This document shows positions 1 to 10,929 of a stretch of DNA of 64,000 nucleotides, in pieces; the stretch's first letter is position 1, and the number at the start of each line of letters is the position of its first letter. The notes beneath the pieces were generated by a model, which saw only the letters and a list, made by a program, of their open reading frames with translations, did not search any database and had not been told where the DNA came from. Made by a program: the position numbers and the translations under genes. This stretch comes from Chaetoderma sp. LZ-2023a. Taxonomy: Eukaryota > Mollusca > Caudofoveata > Chaetodermatida > Chaetodermatidae. The stretch spans positions 141,919,136-141,983,135 of the forward strand of contig CM067359.1 of the NCBI GenBank assembly GCA_034401795.1. Direction: 5' to 3'.

Positions 1-94
1 TGGAAAATCCAGATAGCCACCCAAAAAATTTACCAATCAAAATTCTGAATAGAAATTCTAGTCTACCTTGATAGGGTCACTCTAATTTTAACAC

Positions 95-395
95 TTTTAC
101 ACTCAAGCTGGCAAAAACTGGCTTTTGCAGTGGTCTAAAGTCATGTCAATTTGTAAACCAACAGACTATGTTTCAAAATTTATCAAGACTCAATTTTGTC
201 AAGAAAATGAAAATATTTGCATATAGAATGTCTATTTTCCGGCCAAATGAAGACTATATTTCAAAATTTTACATTGGAATGGCTGGCTCGATTACCGAGC
301 CCGTCATTCCAGTGGTAAAATCTAAAAAATAGTCCTCATATGGCGTGCAAATGGGCATTCCTCAAGATCACTGCAGTGGCCACTTTTGGCCGGCT
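95..395. repeat. Foldback repeat type 1, degenerate copy
   Basis: The stretch reads as an imperfect palindrome. One arm has a variant of GGCTTCTGCAGTGGTCTTGAG and a central hairpin TGGAATGGCTGGCTCG / GAGCCCGTCATTCCA around 275-325; the other arm ends near CTCAAGATCACTGCAG. Copies of the same foldback occur near 1236, 24977, 25160, 25741, 32905, 33225, 53030 and 58672. There is no coding capacity, so it is best read as a MITE-like non-autonomous element. Confidence 0.7.
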
Positions 396-1235
396 TCGTC
401 ATAAAAGGGTAAAAGGGTCAAGATAGGAACTATGTGTGTGAGATTTCCTTATATCGTATAAACAAGGCTTTCAGTACGTTCCATATTTCTCTATATGAAC
501 ACACATTAAATATTCAACTAAAGATTTTCATTGGCTGTATAACATGCAACAAATATTTTCATTTGTTAGATAAAGCGTAATAATCCGACATGGCTCGTGA
601 TACCGCAAATGCATCCTAGCAACGATCACAGCCAAAATGTAAACAAGACGGGATATGTTATGCTGTTGATTTAAATTTTGGAATATATACAGGCACACTA
701 CCTACTTATAAAATACGTTTGTAAATTTGCATAGATGCAGAAATTTAAAAAGTTGGATAAAAAGTAATTTCAAGTCCGAAATAATGATGTTTGGTGACAC
801 ATTGGTCAGAACTTTTAGTTATGCGTCACAGCAATGTAAATGAACAGCGCAAACTGGTGCATTCAAACTTGTTTCAGGGATCGACTTTATTGAAAGATTT
901 GTCAAAATACCAGTTTATATGATAATTAGAATCTCAAACTCAGTCCCATTTCAAATTACTATTATCAACCTCGTTGAAAATTACCACATTAGACTCGCTA
1001 AAACTGGTGCAATGCGATAATTTTGTACTTAGTTGATAACAGTGATATGAAATGGGACCTCATTCCAGATCCTCTATGTCCCTGTGATTATGGAAATTAA
1101 TAACTGATCATGAGCATTGTAAAATAAATGATCAATAAATAATTCAGCGGCCCCAATTTTCTTAAATATTCTGTTTATATTATTATGACCCATCTCTTAA
1201 AAAAGTAGAACAGTACATGATTACTCTTTAATAAC
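396..1235. other. AT-rich intronic DNA with no recognised feature
   Basis: I see no exon-like reading frame bounded by splice sites, no RNA gene and no clear repeat. By position it is an intron of USP5 or DNA downstream of it; the last USP5 exons are not in this window. Confidence 0.4.
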
Positions 1236-1455
1236 CCTTTAATGGTAAATACTATTTTGTCAGGAAAATAAAAATATTTGCTTATTGGATGTCCATTTGC
1301 AGGCCAAGAGAGGACTATTTTTGAAAATTTGCCACTGGAATGACTGGTTCGGTTATCGAGGCAGGTATTCCAGTGGTAAATTTTCAAAAATACTCCTCTC
1401 TGGGCCTACAGATGGACAATCCTCAAGACCAATTCAGAGGCCGGTTTTGTCCCCC
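1236..1455. repeat. Foldback repeat type 1
   Basis: The hairpin is centred near 1350, with arms GCCACTGGAATGACTGG and CAGGTATTCCAGTGGTAA. These are flanked by the outer arms ATGTCCATTTGCAGGCCAAG and GGGCCTACAGATGGACA. It is the same family as the repeats at 25741 and 53030. The small open frames across it are by-products of the palindrome. Confidence 0.75.
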
Positions 1456-1711
1456 ACCCAGCTTGACCAACTTGGTTTCTAATATATAATTATGTAATTC
1501 AGTGAAATTCTATAAAATGGGTAGAGATTTGTGTGCGTATCTCCAAGTGACATCTAACCTATTCATCATAAATTCAAGATAAGCTTTCCGTACAAACAGA
1601 ACACAATGGAATTCTGTAATATTGAGGCACTGTGGTAGCTGCAGGGTGTAATTAAGTAGAAATAATGTTACGGTCTGCATGTCAAGAACTTAGTTTTGCT
1701 ATACTCACACT

Positions 1712-1932
1712 ATGCACATCACACACCCTATACACTGCGTCAAACATCTCACAAACCCCACAATACACACATATCCCATGATGCACATCACACACCCTAT
1801 ACACTGCGTCAAACATCTCACAAACCCCACAATACACACATATCCCATGATGCACATCACACACCCTATACACTGCGTCAAACATCTCACAAACCCCACA
1901 ATACACACATATCCCATGATGCACATCACACA
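1712..1932. repeat. 69-bp minisatellite, three full units plus a partial
   Basis: ATGCACATCACACACCC recurs at 1712, 1781, 1850 and 1919, an exact 69-bp spacing with almost no divergence. Because 69 is divisible by three, long repetitive open frames appear on both strands; they are not genes. The very low divergence suggests recent expansion. Confidence 0.95.
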
Positions 1933-2303
1933 CCAAACATCACACGGCATAAATCACACCACGCACGGCAAAATACACATTGCACGCCCCACGCCACATA
2001 TGACAAGCTGAACATTAGTATCCAGACATAACATGCCATACTCTATTTAGATCAGTTCATCGACCTGGCTTCTGCTTTGTGTATTCACTAATAATTAGAC
2101 ATCATAGTAAAACAGCCTATACGGAAAACTGAAAAAAAACCCCACCCTTTAGCGAGATACCAATATCGAAACCACACACGCACGCACGCATGCACCAATG
2201 ATCTCACTCTATATAAAACCTGTTGGACCAAAGCACATTCTTTCTAGATAATTCTGAATTTTGACAAAAATAACGCTAATTACAAAAGCCTTTCCATACT
2301 TAC

Positions 2304-2443
2304 TGTTTCTTTGAGTGCCTTCACTGCCTGCTCACGTGTGAATCCCATAGCAACAATCATGCTTACTGATTCCTCATTTGGTGTAAAAGAAGTTGTTGAT
2401 GAGGACTTACTAGCACCTGGCACCCGGAATGGCTCAGCAAAAT
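2304..2443 (-). CDS. USP5: USP5 exon carrying UBA2
   Basis: Read on the minus strand, an acceptor (TTTTTTCAG) precedes 2443 and a donor (GTAAGTATGG) follows 2304. The 140-nt exon encodes DFAEPFRVPG, then a Ser/Thr-rich linker, then EESVSMIVAMGFTREQAVKA. MGFTREQAVKAL is the start of a UBA domain and matches the second UBA of USP5/USP13. USP5 disassembles unanchored polyubiquitin chains in the cytosol and nucleus, and the UBAs bind ubiquitin units. Its first codon is completed by the G ending the 3098-3241 exon. Downstream exons, including the active-site His region, are outside the window. Confidence 0.9.
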
Positions 2444-2694
2444 CTGAAAAAACCCACTAACACAGTTAAACTGGCTTGAGAGATTCCAGGTCTTTAACCT
2501 TTATCATCTTAGTACTGCCACTTGCTTTGCCCCCATGAGCATCATATGACATTTTGACACACAAAGGTTTATTAGACAGCTGAACTACACAAGATTGTTA
2601 AAAATACATTTCACCAATTATATCCTCGACTGCTTTTAGTATTTTGATAGAAACTGAACACACATATAGACGCACACATGCGCGCACTCACGCA

Positions 2695-3060
<366 letters not shown>

Positions 3061-3097
3061 TGAACAGACATGCACACGGATACACAGATGGTCTCAC

Positions 3098-3241
3098 CTG
3101 CATCCTCCATATGTTCCATAATCCAGTTCATTGCCGGCTCCACACCAGTGTTATTAGTATTATATACAGCTTTCCTGCATCCCTCACGAGCAAAGCCCAT
3201 CTCTACCAGCTGTGCAACAACAGCGTCATCAAGCTGCATGG
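3098..3241 (-). CDS. USP5: USP5 exon carrying UBA1
   Basis: The acceptor CTTTCAG precedes 3241 and the donor GTGAGACC follows 3098. The 144-nt exon encodes MQLDDAVVAQLVEMGFAREG, then CRKAVYNTNNTGVEPAMNW and IMEHMEDA. This is the first UBA domain of USP5/USP13 (family pattern QLVEMGF, CRKAVY, G.E.AMNW). The split codons join the 21704-21805 exon (…TQP|A) and the 2304-2443 exon (EDA|DF) in frame. The intron upstream of it (3242-21703) holds DIRS copies A and B. Confidence 0.93.
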
Positions 3242-3274
3242 CTGAAAGTAACGGCAAGAAATAGGGATCCATTT

Positions 3275-3945
3275 CTAGCTATGCCCTGCCCACTTCTAAC
3301 TAACCTCCATCCACTGATTACATGTGTTAGACTCAATGGACCTTTCAAGTCCACTTTAAACGCTTATAGTCAGACACGTACAAATTCTATGTCTTCGCTA
3401 TTCAATAAACATGCTGTTGAATATGCTGAAACTAATTTGACTGGGCGCTGATGCTGCCATAGGAGATTCCACAGCTTACCTGTACAGTTGTCTGGAAATT
3501 GAGTCATGAAGTTCAGCGATCAATCGATCCCAGCACAAGCTAGGTGTGGTATTGCTACCTAACCACTCAATGTTGCGTGACCCTTGAATGCCAACACATG
3601 CCAGCAAAGAATGTGTTTCTTCATTCACCATACATGTCTGAAGACATGAACCATGCACATACTCTCATCATCAGGGCAAAGAAGTATTATGGAACCATCT
3701 ATTGCTAATGATAATCAGGAAACTCTAAGCCCAGCATATTGGATGACAGCCCCTTATATAGCACCACTGGAGGAATCCTGTTTTAGCTATGCCCCGCCAA
3801 TTAACTAATTCCCACCTATGCTTGGCCTGTGTTTGGGCTCGATTGATTCCTACACTCTCTGAATCTTAATTTCCAGAAAACTGTACAATGTTGAATATTT
3901 TGAAACTAATTTGACTGGGTGCTGTTGCTGCCTATGCATGTTTAT
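3275..3945. repeat. Two copies of foldback repeat type 2
   Basis: Two stretches (about 3275-3440 and 3780-3945) contain TAGCTATGCCC…CCACC, a middle part with TTCCAGAAAACTGTACA, and end with GTTGAATATTTTGAAACTAA. The intervening 3450-3780 has no recognised feature. The same family is seen at 24245, 32035, 33415, 34665 and 56135. Confidence 0.6.
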
Positions 3946-4164
3946 TAAATAGTAGACATACGATCTAGGGTTGTGCAGTTTTGGAAAAAGTGAAACCGGT
4001 GATGGTGTTGATTATAAAACAAGTTTTAACTGGGTATCCGGTTTATTGGATTGCTAATAGTAAACAAATTTAATCTCATTCACAGTACCACAAAAATAGA
4101 CGGTTTATTTTGTGGTAGACTCGAATCCGTAATCATACTATCTTTAGTGAAACCTGGTTAATAT

Positions 4165-4603
4165 TTAAACAAGAATTCCACGGAATTAAATGTCTCACCT
4201 GTCTCCTGTTTGTCACAGTTACCTTTACCTTTAACCTTCTGCCCTCAATGTTATCATGCTGCATCCTAACATTATAAGTAACCGGGTATCCAAGTTTAGT
4301 TGCAATAGGCTTAACCAATCTTGAAATATAAGCTGAAAGGTTTAGTTAAACGCAAAAACTTAATGTTCAAAAAGCAGAGTTCTGTATCAAGTTCAAAGTG
4401 ACCTTGACCTTTGACCTTGTGACGCCAACATCATCATGCTGCTTCCTAACATTATAGGTAACCATGTATCCAAGTTCAGTTACAATAGGCTTAACCAATC
4501 CTGAAATATAAGCCGAGAAGTTTTGCTAAACGCAAAATCTTAATGTTGAAATAACAGAGTTCTGTATCAAGGTCACAGCGATGTTGACCTTTGACCTTGT
4601 GAA
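4165..4603. repeat. Pearl/Helentron-like repeat, left part, interrupted by DIRS copy A
   Basis: Monomers of about 180 bp carry TTGACCTTTGACCTTGTGA, then ATCATGCTGCTTCCTAACAT and CTTAACCAATCCTGAAATAT. ACAGAGTTCTGTATCAA recurs at about 4375 and 4555. The sequence stops at DIRS copy A and resumes at 13684 (TGCTGCTTCC…). An uninterrupted relative is at 43325-43800. Confidence 0.7.
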
Positions 4604-4641
4604 TCAAAAAAGCATCCGCTTTTGTTTCTACGAGAATTCTT

Positions 4642-4801
4642 AATACTTACCAGATGTATTATTATGATAATGTCTATTATCTAGTCTAGCTCAAAATAAA
4701 CAATTAAAACTCCGCACTCTCCTGGTCCTGCCCACACTGTGTCCGGGAATTACCATAGCCGCAGGTACCGAGTCAATTCCCAATCACAGTCAGATTCGTC
4801 T
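4642..4801. repeat. Left inverted terminal repeat, copy A
   Basis: It begins AATACTTACCAGATGTA and runs to AATCACAGTCAGATTCGTC. It is the reverse complement of 13511-13670 with few differences. The outermost approximately 38 bp to the left (from TCAAAAAAGCATCCGC) are unique to this end and are repeated in complement in the ICR. Confidence 0.92.
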
Positions 4802-4870
4802 TACATTTGCCTTGACAAACAGCGAAAGCAGCTCAGCCTCACCTCAGCGGGGCGGCTGAGGAAGAGCCAT

Positions 4871-4970
4871 AGTACATATGGTAAGTATTAAGAATTCTCG
4901 TAGAAACAAAAGCGAATGCTTTTTTGATTCTACTTCGAATAATACTTACCAGATGTACTATCATGATAAA
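4871..4970. repeat. Internal complementary region, copy A
   Basis: TGGTAAGTATTAAGAATTC… complements the left tip and TTCTACTTCGAATAATACTT complements the right tip. The two complements lie back to back. This is the diagnostic DIRS arrangement, thought to template closure of a circular DNA intermediate. Confidence 0.9.
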
Positions 4971-5583
4971 CTCCGGATTTCAACAGCCAAGAAATACCGG
5001 TGGGAGGAGGTGAGGCTTGAACCAGCACTCATCTATCATCCAACAGAAAAGGTTGTGAAGAGACTAGAACCCTGGCATATACTTCAGTTCTGCCATCTGA
5101 CTCATAGAGTGCTAAACTTCCATGGTCTAGACCGTGCTCACACCCCCCCCCCCCTTCTTTTGTCCGCACAAAATTCAGAGGGCTGTCAATGGGGATGCAA
5201 CACTCACCAGACCCATGTCAGCCCCAAGTCTCAGGTAGGGCAGTCCAGTAGAGTGCAAAGAACCTACTACAACTTCTAATTTAGAAAAAATATCAGTATA
5301 TCGATTAGGTTTTCAAATTGGAATGAGTCTAATGTCTGTTTGAGAGGATAAGTATACTCTTATACCAGACTATTTACCTAAGCAGTCTGGTATTTCGACT
5401 GTAAGTAAATTATTTATAGTTACTTAATTAATGTAAACACTCACCATTTTGAGTGCTTGGTCTTTTCTTGTTCATCACAGGAGCTCAGCTCAATCCACGG
5501 TCGTTCTCAGGTCATGTGCATAGCCATCGTTCAGTGCAGGTGGAAGAACTTGAGATGTGTGCGAAATAGTGGTCGGATGTGGC

Positions 5584-6701
5584 TTAGTTTAGATTCAATA
5601 AATTGGCGACGGCTACCGGATTAAGTGCGCTGGAGATGTCGCGAAGGTAGAAATCAGTGAATGACGACTCGGCATACCATTGTGCTACAGACATCACCTC
5701 CTCTAATGAGACACCCTTATAAAGGGCCGATGATGCTGCTAGTGCTCGGACCTGATGGGCATTCGCACGATCAATCTGCTTTCCTGTAGCGATTTTGTGC
5801 GACATCTGAATAGCGTCAACTATCCAACGAGAAATAGTATCTTTCGAGGCTCGTAAATGAGGAGCTTTGAGACATAACCACAGAGATTTCGGGTCATCTC
5901 TCCACTCCTCAGTACGTTTCTTATACATTTTCAGACATCTGACAGGACACCAAGCAGAAGAGTTTGGGTCATGTCTAGTTAAACTTGGCAAATTGATCGG
6001 CTGTCCTGGATATTTAAGTGACTGATTCTTTGCCAGGAAACAAAGACGTGGAAGTAGTCTTAAACCTTCACCCATGACGACAAAACGGCAGAAAGCGCAT
6101 GTATTTCGCTTCTCCTTCTCGCCGACGCTGCTGCAACCAAGAAAACTGATTTAATAGTTAACAGTTTAATGTCTATAGATCTAATTCGTTCAAAGGGAGC
6201 ATGCCCTAAAACCTGTAGAACAAGAGATAGATTCCATGCTGGGATAGGAATTGGCTGTCTAGGTCGCAGATTGCTCATTCCTTTGATAACTTCATTCAAA
6301 GTGTCATTTACCACTCCTTCAATGGCCAGACTGGGAATGACTGAAGCTAAAGCAGACTTATAAGCTGCTAGGCTTGAAGGTACAAGTTTGTCAACTTCGT
6401 ATAAATGACAGATAAAATCTGCTACGTGTTGAACAGATGCAGAAAAGGGATCGATATCTCTTCTCTCACACCATTCTGCAAATTTGTTGATTCTATAATT
6501 ATATGTTTTAGTGGTTGAACCTCTTCTGGCTGAAGCGACAAACTTCGCCGCTTGCTCAGAAAAGCCACCCTTAATTGCACACTGCTTGATAACATCCATG
6601 CAGTCAATTTGAACATTTCTGGTCTGTCGTGGAGGTACAGACCCCTGTTCTGAGAGATTAGATCTCTTCTGTCTGGAAGAGGGATTGGACTGCAGACCAG
6701 A
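5584..6701 (-). pseudogene. Tyrosine recombinase (YR), DIRS family 1, frameshifted
   Basis: The N-terminal SAM-like half lies in one frame (IDCMDVIKQCAIKGGF…, TYNYRINKFAEWC) and ends with SARRRSEIHALSA, which holds the first catalytic Arg. A frameshift near 6070 moves the rest to another frame: HQVRALAASSALYKG (HxxR box) and AQWYAESSFTDFYLRD (W and nucleophile Tyr). All catalytic residues are present, so only the frame is broken. The 5' end is fused at about 6700 to an out-of-frame piece of family 2 gag, replacing the natural start. Confidence 0.88.
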
Positions 6702-8730
6702 TCCTCGCGCGCCACGACCAGCACCACCTTGGTGCGCGGGTGGCTGCCTGGCTGGCTGCACCTGAGGAGCCTGGCCCAACCCCCCTCACTGCTGGCCGAA
6801 TCGCACGCGGCCGAGGCCGACGCTGCGATGGTGGCTGGCCTCTGACATGGCCACCTCCACCTCGAGCCTGCAGGGGATGGTACGCAGGGGGTGCAGTGCG
6901 AACGCGCTCCCTACGGAGCACCTCAAACTGTTCGCGCAGTGCCCTCTGGTTGTTGACCAGAGTAACCGTCTCCTGGAGGTGCCTACATCCCTCACCTCCA
7001 AAGAGACCAGGACCTGCCATAGGCGTACGCAGAAGCCTATTGTACAGGTCCTGGGACGGGCACAGGTTATCCAACGCAAACGTGCGCCTCGCCCGGACAC
7101 TTCTGGTCACCGCCCGAGTCATACAGTCCAGAGCCAGGTTGATACCATCCTGGATGGCTCTCTGGACTGTGACCGGGCTCGGTTGGCGTGATGCGGATGC
7201 TGTTACTACCCCCTGTAACAGCTGGGAGACGTGAGACAGCGTCGCAATAGACGCTCTCCCACTCTCCTCCGCATCACACAACGCGGCATTGGCCGAACGC
7301 AGCGCGTTCAAACACAAGGCTCCCATGTCAGAACGGGAGCCTGGCCGCGTATCCTCACCTAAAGCCACGCGGTCATCCACGCTAGGCTTAGGTTCCACAC
7401 CGTACCTCTGGTAGTCCACAGGTACGATGCGGCAGCGCCTTGCGACCTCGCGAATGGCCTTCGCGAGACACCCATTCGCCTTGATGGACGTCTCCGCCGC
7501 CGAGAACATATCAACGATATGCTCTGCTAGCGGCAGAGCTGGCATAGCGCTAACAGTCGACTTTCCAGCTAACCATGGCCTGTGGTCTCGCTGGCTAGCC
7601 GACTGCTGCACGGGCAGGTCTGGCCTGACACTTATCAGCCATTGACAAGCGTCAGACCAATCCTCCTCCGTGGCTGACTGCGAGAGCTCTACTAGACGAG
7701 GGCCTTCGTCTTCCTCCTGAGCCAACGCAGCCGAGCTTGACGTCGGATATGCTGACACTCCTGGCAAGCCAGAGAAAGCATGCGGGCCCGAAAGAGCAGG
7801 CACGTTTATCTGACTGGCTTGTCCAGGAGCAGGCGCCGTGGTAGAGCGTGGGGCAGATACCACCACACCACGGCCCCGGCCAGCACCAGCAATACTCTCG
7901 GCAAGCCGAGGTATGCGGAACAACTGACCATCAGCACCAACCAGGGCCACCTTCTGAGCTGTGAATTCTACTCCTGCGCGAGTAGAACCGTGGATCATGT
8001 CGCCTGTATTCCCCGCGAGGGGTGCACAGATGTCAAAATCCATGGCCACGTCTTCAGAAGGGGACCCCAACAGATAATCCTCTTCTTCCTGGCCAGAAAG
8101 ATTAGACTCCGGGTCAGCAAAGAGAGCTAACCCGGACTGGCCAGGAAAGGTGCCATAGGAGGTACTGGCACCTGCGGCGTGCGGATACCCCTGGGCTGAT
8201 AAGCAGCCAGCAGGTTCCAGCGACAACCGTCCACGGACCCCCGGCGCGGCAAGCCTGCTGCCAGGGTCGTGGAATGCCCCCACTAATGGGGCCACCTCTG
8301 AATCATCGAAAACTGGTAACGGCCTAAGGAAAGTCGATTCAGAGGTGGGGATTATCTGCTCTGAAGCAGATGACGAGGACAACAAAGGATTTGGTCCAGG
8401 AAGCATGCCACGGAGCAACTCTGGTACCAAATCCTTTATTGTCCTCTTCATCTCTCCCAACATCTCACTACGGAAGGCCTCCATGTCCACTGAGGACGAG
8501 GCCTTCCTCTTACCCTTTTTACTCACAACCTCTCTTTTCAGCTTCCTCTCCTCCTCCACAACCTTGTCCTTAGCCTGTAAGCATAAAAATTCCTTCATTA
8601 GTTCGCCCCCCCCCCCCAAATGCTTACACACATAACAATTAAGCAATGGCCCATAGGGGCTACATTGGAAGCAATGATGTGGTATAAACTTCTCCTTCAG
8701 GAAGCGACCACAGGAAGGGCAACCAGGTCT
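6702..8730 (-). pseudogene. gag main exon, DIRS family 2 segment inside copy A
   Basis: The exon starts after the acceptor CCTGTTTTCAG at 8731 with RPGCPSCGRFLKEKF, a Cys-rich zinc-knuckle-like region continuing CFQCSPYG and CYVCKHL. A basic helix (AKDKVVEEERKLKRE) and IKDLVPELLRGMLPGPNP follow, then a Pro/Ser-rich middle and the conserved C-terminal domain. The frame stays open to the fusion with YR sequence at about 6702, so the authentic stop and the gag/RT junction are lost. It is closely similar to gag of copies D and E. A run of Gs near 8606-8615 lies just after the Cys-rich part. Confidence 0.85.
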
Positions 8731-8836
8731 CTGAAAACAGGACAGAAGACGAGGAGAATGAGTATTTTAGTTTAGGTTAGAAACTCAAAACCATAATAAA
8801 AGAGAGGGAAACTGATCATAAAGATCACTAATCAGA

Positions 8837-9330
8837 TGAAAAACCAGCGTTGGACAAAACTTCAATGGTTAATAAAGAGCAAGGCTGATTATGACGTCAG
8901 TAGTCCCAGACAGAATTCATTCGATCCAAAACAAACATCCACATGTAAGGACGAATTGTATTCCTAACCAGAACATCTTCAGGATAGATATTCAGACTAC
9001 ACAACATCAGATACACAATGATAATAGTGGCAATTTATAGTTTAGATAATTATCATCACCTCATATCATTAACTAGAATACCTGAAAAACCAGCGTTGGA
9101 CAAAACTTTAATGGTTAATAAAGAGCAAGGCTGATTATGACGTCATTAATCCCAGACAGAATTAATTCGATCCAAAACAAACATCCAGGTGTAAGGACGA
9201 ATTGTATTCATAACCAGAACATCTTCAGGATAGATATTCAGACTACACAACATCAGATACACAATGATAATAGTCACCTCATATCATTAACTAGAATACC
9301 TGATTCTTTGTTTAGACAAACCATCCAACA
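8837..9330. repeat. 246-bp tandem duplication in the gag intron, copy A
   Basis: TGAAAAACCAGCGTTGGAC occurs at 8837 and 9083, each followed by AGCAAGGCTGATTATGACGT and GGACGAATTGTATTC. Copy D has this block once (near 49925). Each unit carries a TGACGTCA-like (CRE) core. Confidence 0.8.
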
Positions 9331-9703
9331 TGATGAACTGGAACACACCACCAAGACTATCACCTCCTAACTCTCTCCACCTTAGGGGGAAGGAATTGGA
9401 TCAAGAGGGCAAAGTGAAAAGACCTTACGAGGCCTCCGAGTCACTGGACATAAACTTTTTGGCTAGATAACCTAACAGTATTAGTAGGAAATGGAACCTT
9501 GGTGGAGAGAAACAAACCCTCTGTTGATGTGATGTCCCATACATATCCAGACAGATACCTGTGGACATAAACACAAAGAGAGATTAGTATTATATAGCAC
9601 CGTGTTGACATAAAACAACTATACTAGGCGCTTATCACGATAAAAGCGAGTCCCGGAAACACATTACACCGGGAAAAACTCGCTAAAATATAATAGAAAT
9701 CAC

Positions 9704-9754
9704 CTGATGGATAGATCCTGGGCCCTCCTCTGGCGAAGTAACTCTATCTGCCAT
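9704..9754 (-). CDS. Short first gag exon, family 2 segment of copy A
   Basis: ATG at 9754 opens 17 codons, MADRVTSPEEGPGSIHQ, ending CAG followed by GTGATTTC. The frame is phase 0, as is the acceptor at 8731 (CAG then RPGCPSCG), so splicing joins the two in frame. Copies B, C and D have an equivalent exon at the corresponding place. It is too short to appear as an open reading frame; the support is comparative. Confidence 0.72.
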
Positions 9755-9855
9755 CTCTACAGGTGTTCTAAACTACTAACAAACGCTTAAAAGACTTTGA
9801 AAAAGACTAGGAAAAGCTTTGAGCACAAAAGCATGTGTACACCCTCTGCCAATAA

Positions 9856-10034
9856 ATTAGCAAAGAGGAAGTGCTAGTCTGCGCATGCGCGGTGGTGGGG
9901 CTGGCATCCGCCGGACTGCACTCTGACTCCCTGCCCAGTAGGGGCACCTAACTGTTTTTATTCTGAGTGTTTATTGAGTGCAAGCCGATATTTAGCAATA
10001 TCAAAGAGTATTAGGGAGGTAAGTATACTCTTGA
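9856..10034. repeat. Right terminal repeat of a family 2 DIRS, inside copy A
   Basis: CCAATAAATTAGCAAAGAGG, GCGCATGCGC (9881-9890), CCCAGTAGGGGCACCTAACT and TTAGGGAGGTAAGTATAC match the right end of copy D (50718-50890). It stops at TATACTCTTGA and runs directly into family 1 RT sequence; the last about 6-8 nt of the usual tip (TGTGAA) are missing. Confidence 0.9.
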
Positions 10035-10860
10035 AGCGAAATGCTGGGATGGAGTCAATTCTGATTTCTCTAGATTCACAATCCATCCTAGATCCTTTAA
10101 TAAGGCTAGGACTACCTGAAGATTGTTGCGCAGAGTAACTGGATTCCCCGCCTTTAGCAGCCAGACGTCTATGTAAGTATGAACAGCTATGTTTCTCCTG
10201 CGAAGATAAGAAGTCATGGCGAGAACCACTTTGGTGAAGACCCTCGGTGCTGTGGTCAGGCCGAATGGAAGCGCATTGAATTCCCAAACATTGTCTTGGA
10301 ATGCAAAGCGAAGGTATTTCTGAAAAGGAATTGACATTGGAATATGAAAATAAGCATCCTTCAGATCTATCGACACTGCCCACATGCCTTTTCTCAGCCC
10401 TGTCATTACCGCTGCTAGTCTCCATCTGAAATTTGGGAGAAAGAATAAATTTGTTCAACGGTTTGAGATTGAGAATTGGTCTCCATCCTCCGGTAAATTT
10501 CGGAACGAGGAACATCATCGAATAGAAGCCTAGGGATGACTGATTGCGGACTAGATGAATCGCATTCTTCTGATGAAGAGATTCTATTTCTGAGCAAATG
10601 GCATCCAGACGATCGGATTCCCTTGGAACAGGAGTCCATAATGGAGTCGATGTTAACGGAACCAACGATTGATGGATGAGCCAGTCCGGTTCGTAGCCAT
10701 TTCTTAACCACTGACAGACTAAACAATCTCGCACGACCTGTTCCCATTGGCTTGAGAACAGTTGAAGTCTGCCTCCGACTCTGCACACACCTGGCAGTCA
10801 AGATTGCACGAGAAGACGCTAAATCACTTGGGTGAAGATTCTCGACTCCCTTCGTTCCTG
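10035..10860 (-). pseudogene. Reverse transcriptase fragment, DIRS family 1, copy A
   Basis: Two frames carry RT: the first has TGGWRPILNLKPLNKFI; the second, from about 10406, has WAVSIDLKDAYFHIPM, LPFGLTTAPRVFTKV and HTYIDVWLLKAG. The catalytic YIDD box reads YIDV: codon 10164-10166 is GTC where copy F has GAC, so the enzyme would be inactive even without the frameshift. It is cut after KSELTPSQHFA by the family 2 terminal repeat at 10034. RNase H is absent. Confidence 0.88.
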
Positions 10861-10929
10861 ACGTCACCGGAACTGATTCCGCCGCAAATCCATCAGGACC
10901 GACCTCCACGGCCGCCCCGCGGTTTCTTG

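Noticed and set aside
1700-1930. Possible CRISPR-like array
   Set aside because: Direct tandem repeat without unique spacers, in an animal genome.
1682-2031. Repetitive small proteins over the 69-bp minisatellite
   Set aside because: The unit length is divisible by three, so all frames stay open by chance; no splice sites or homology.
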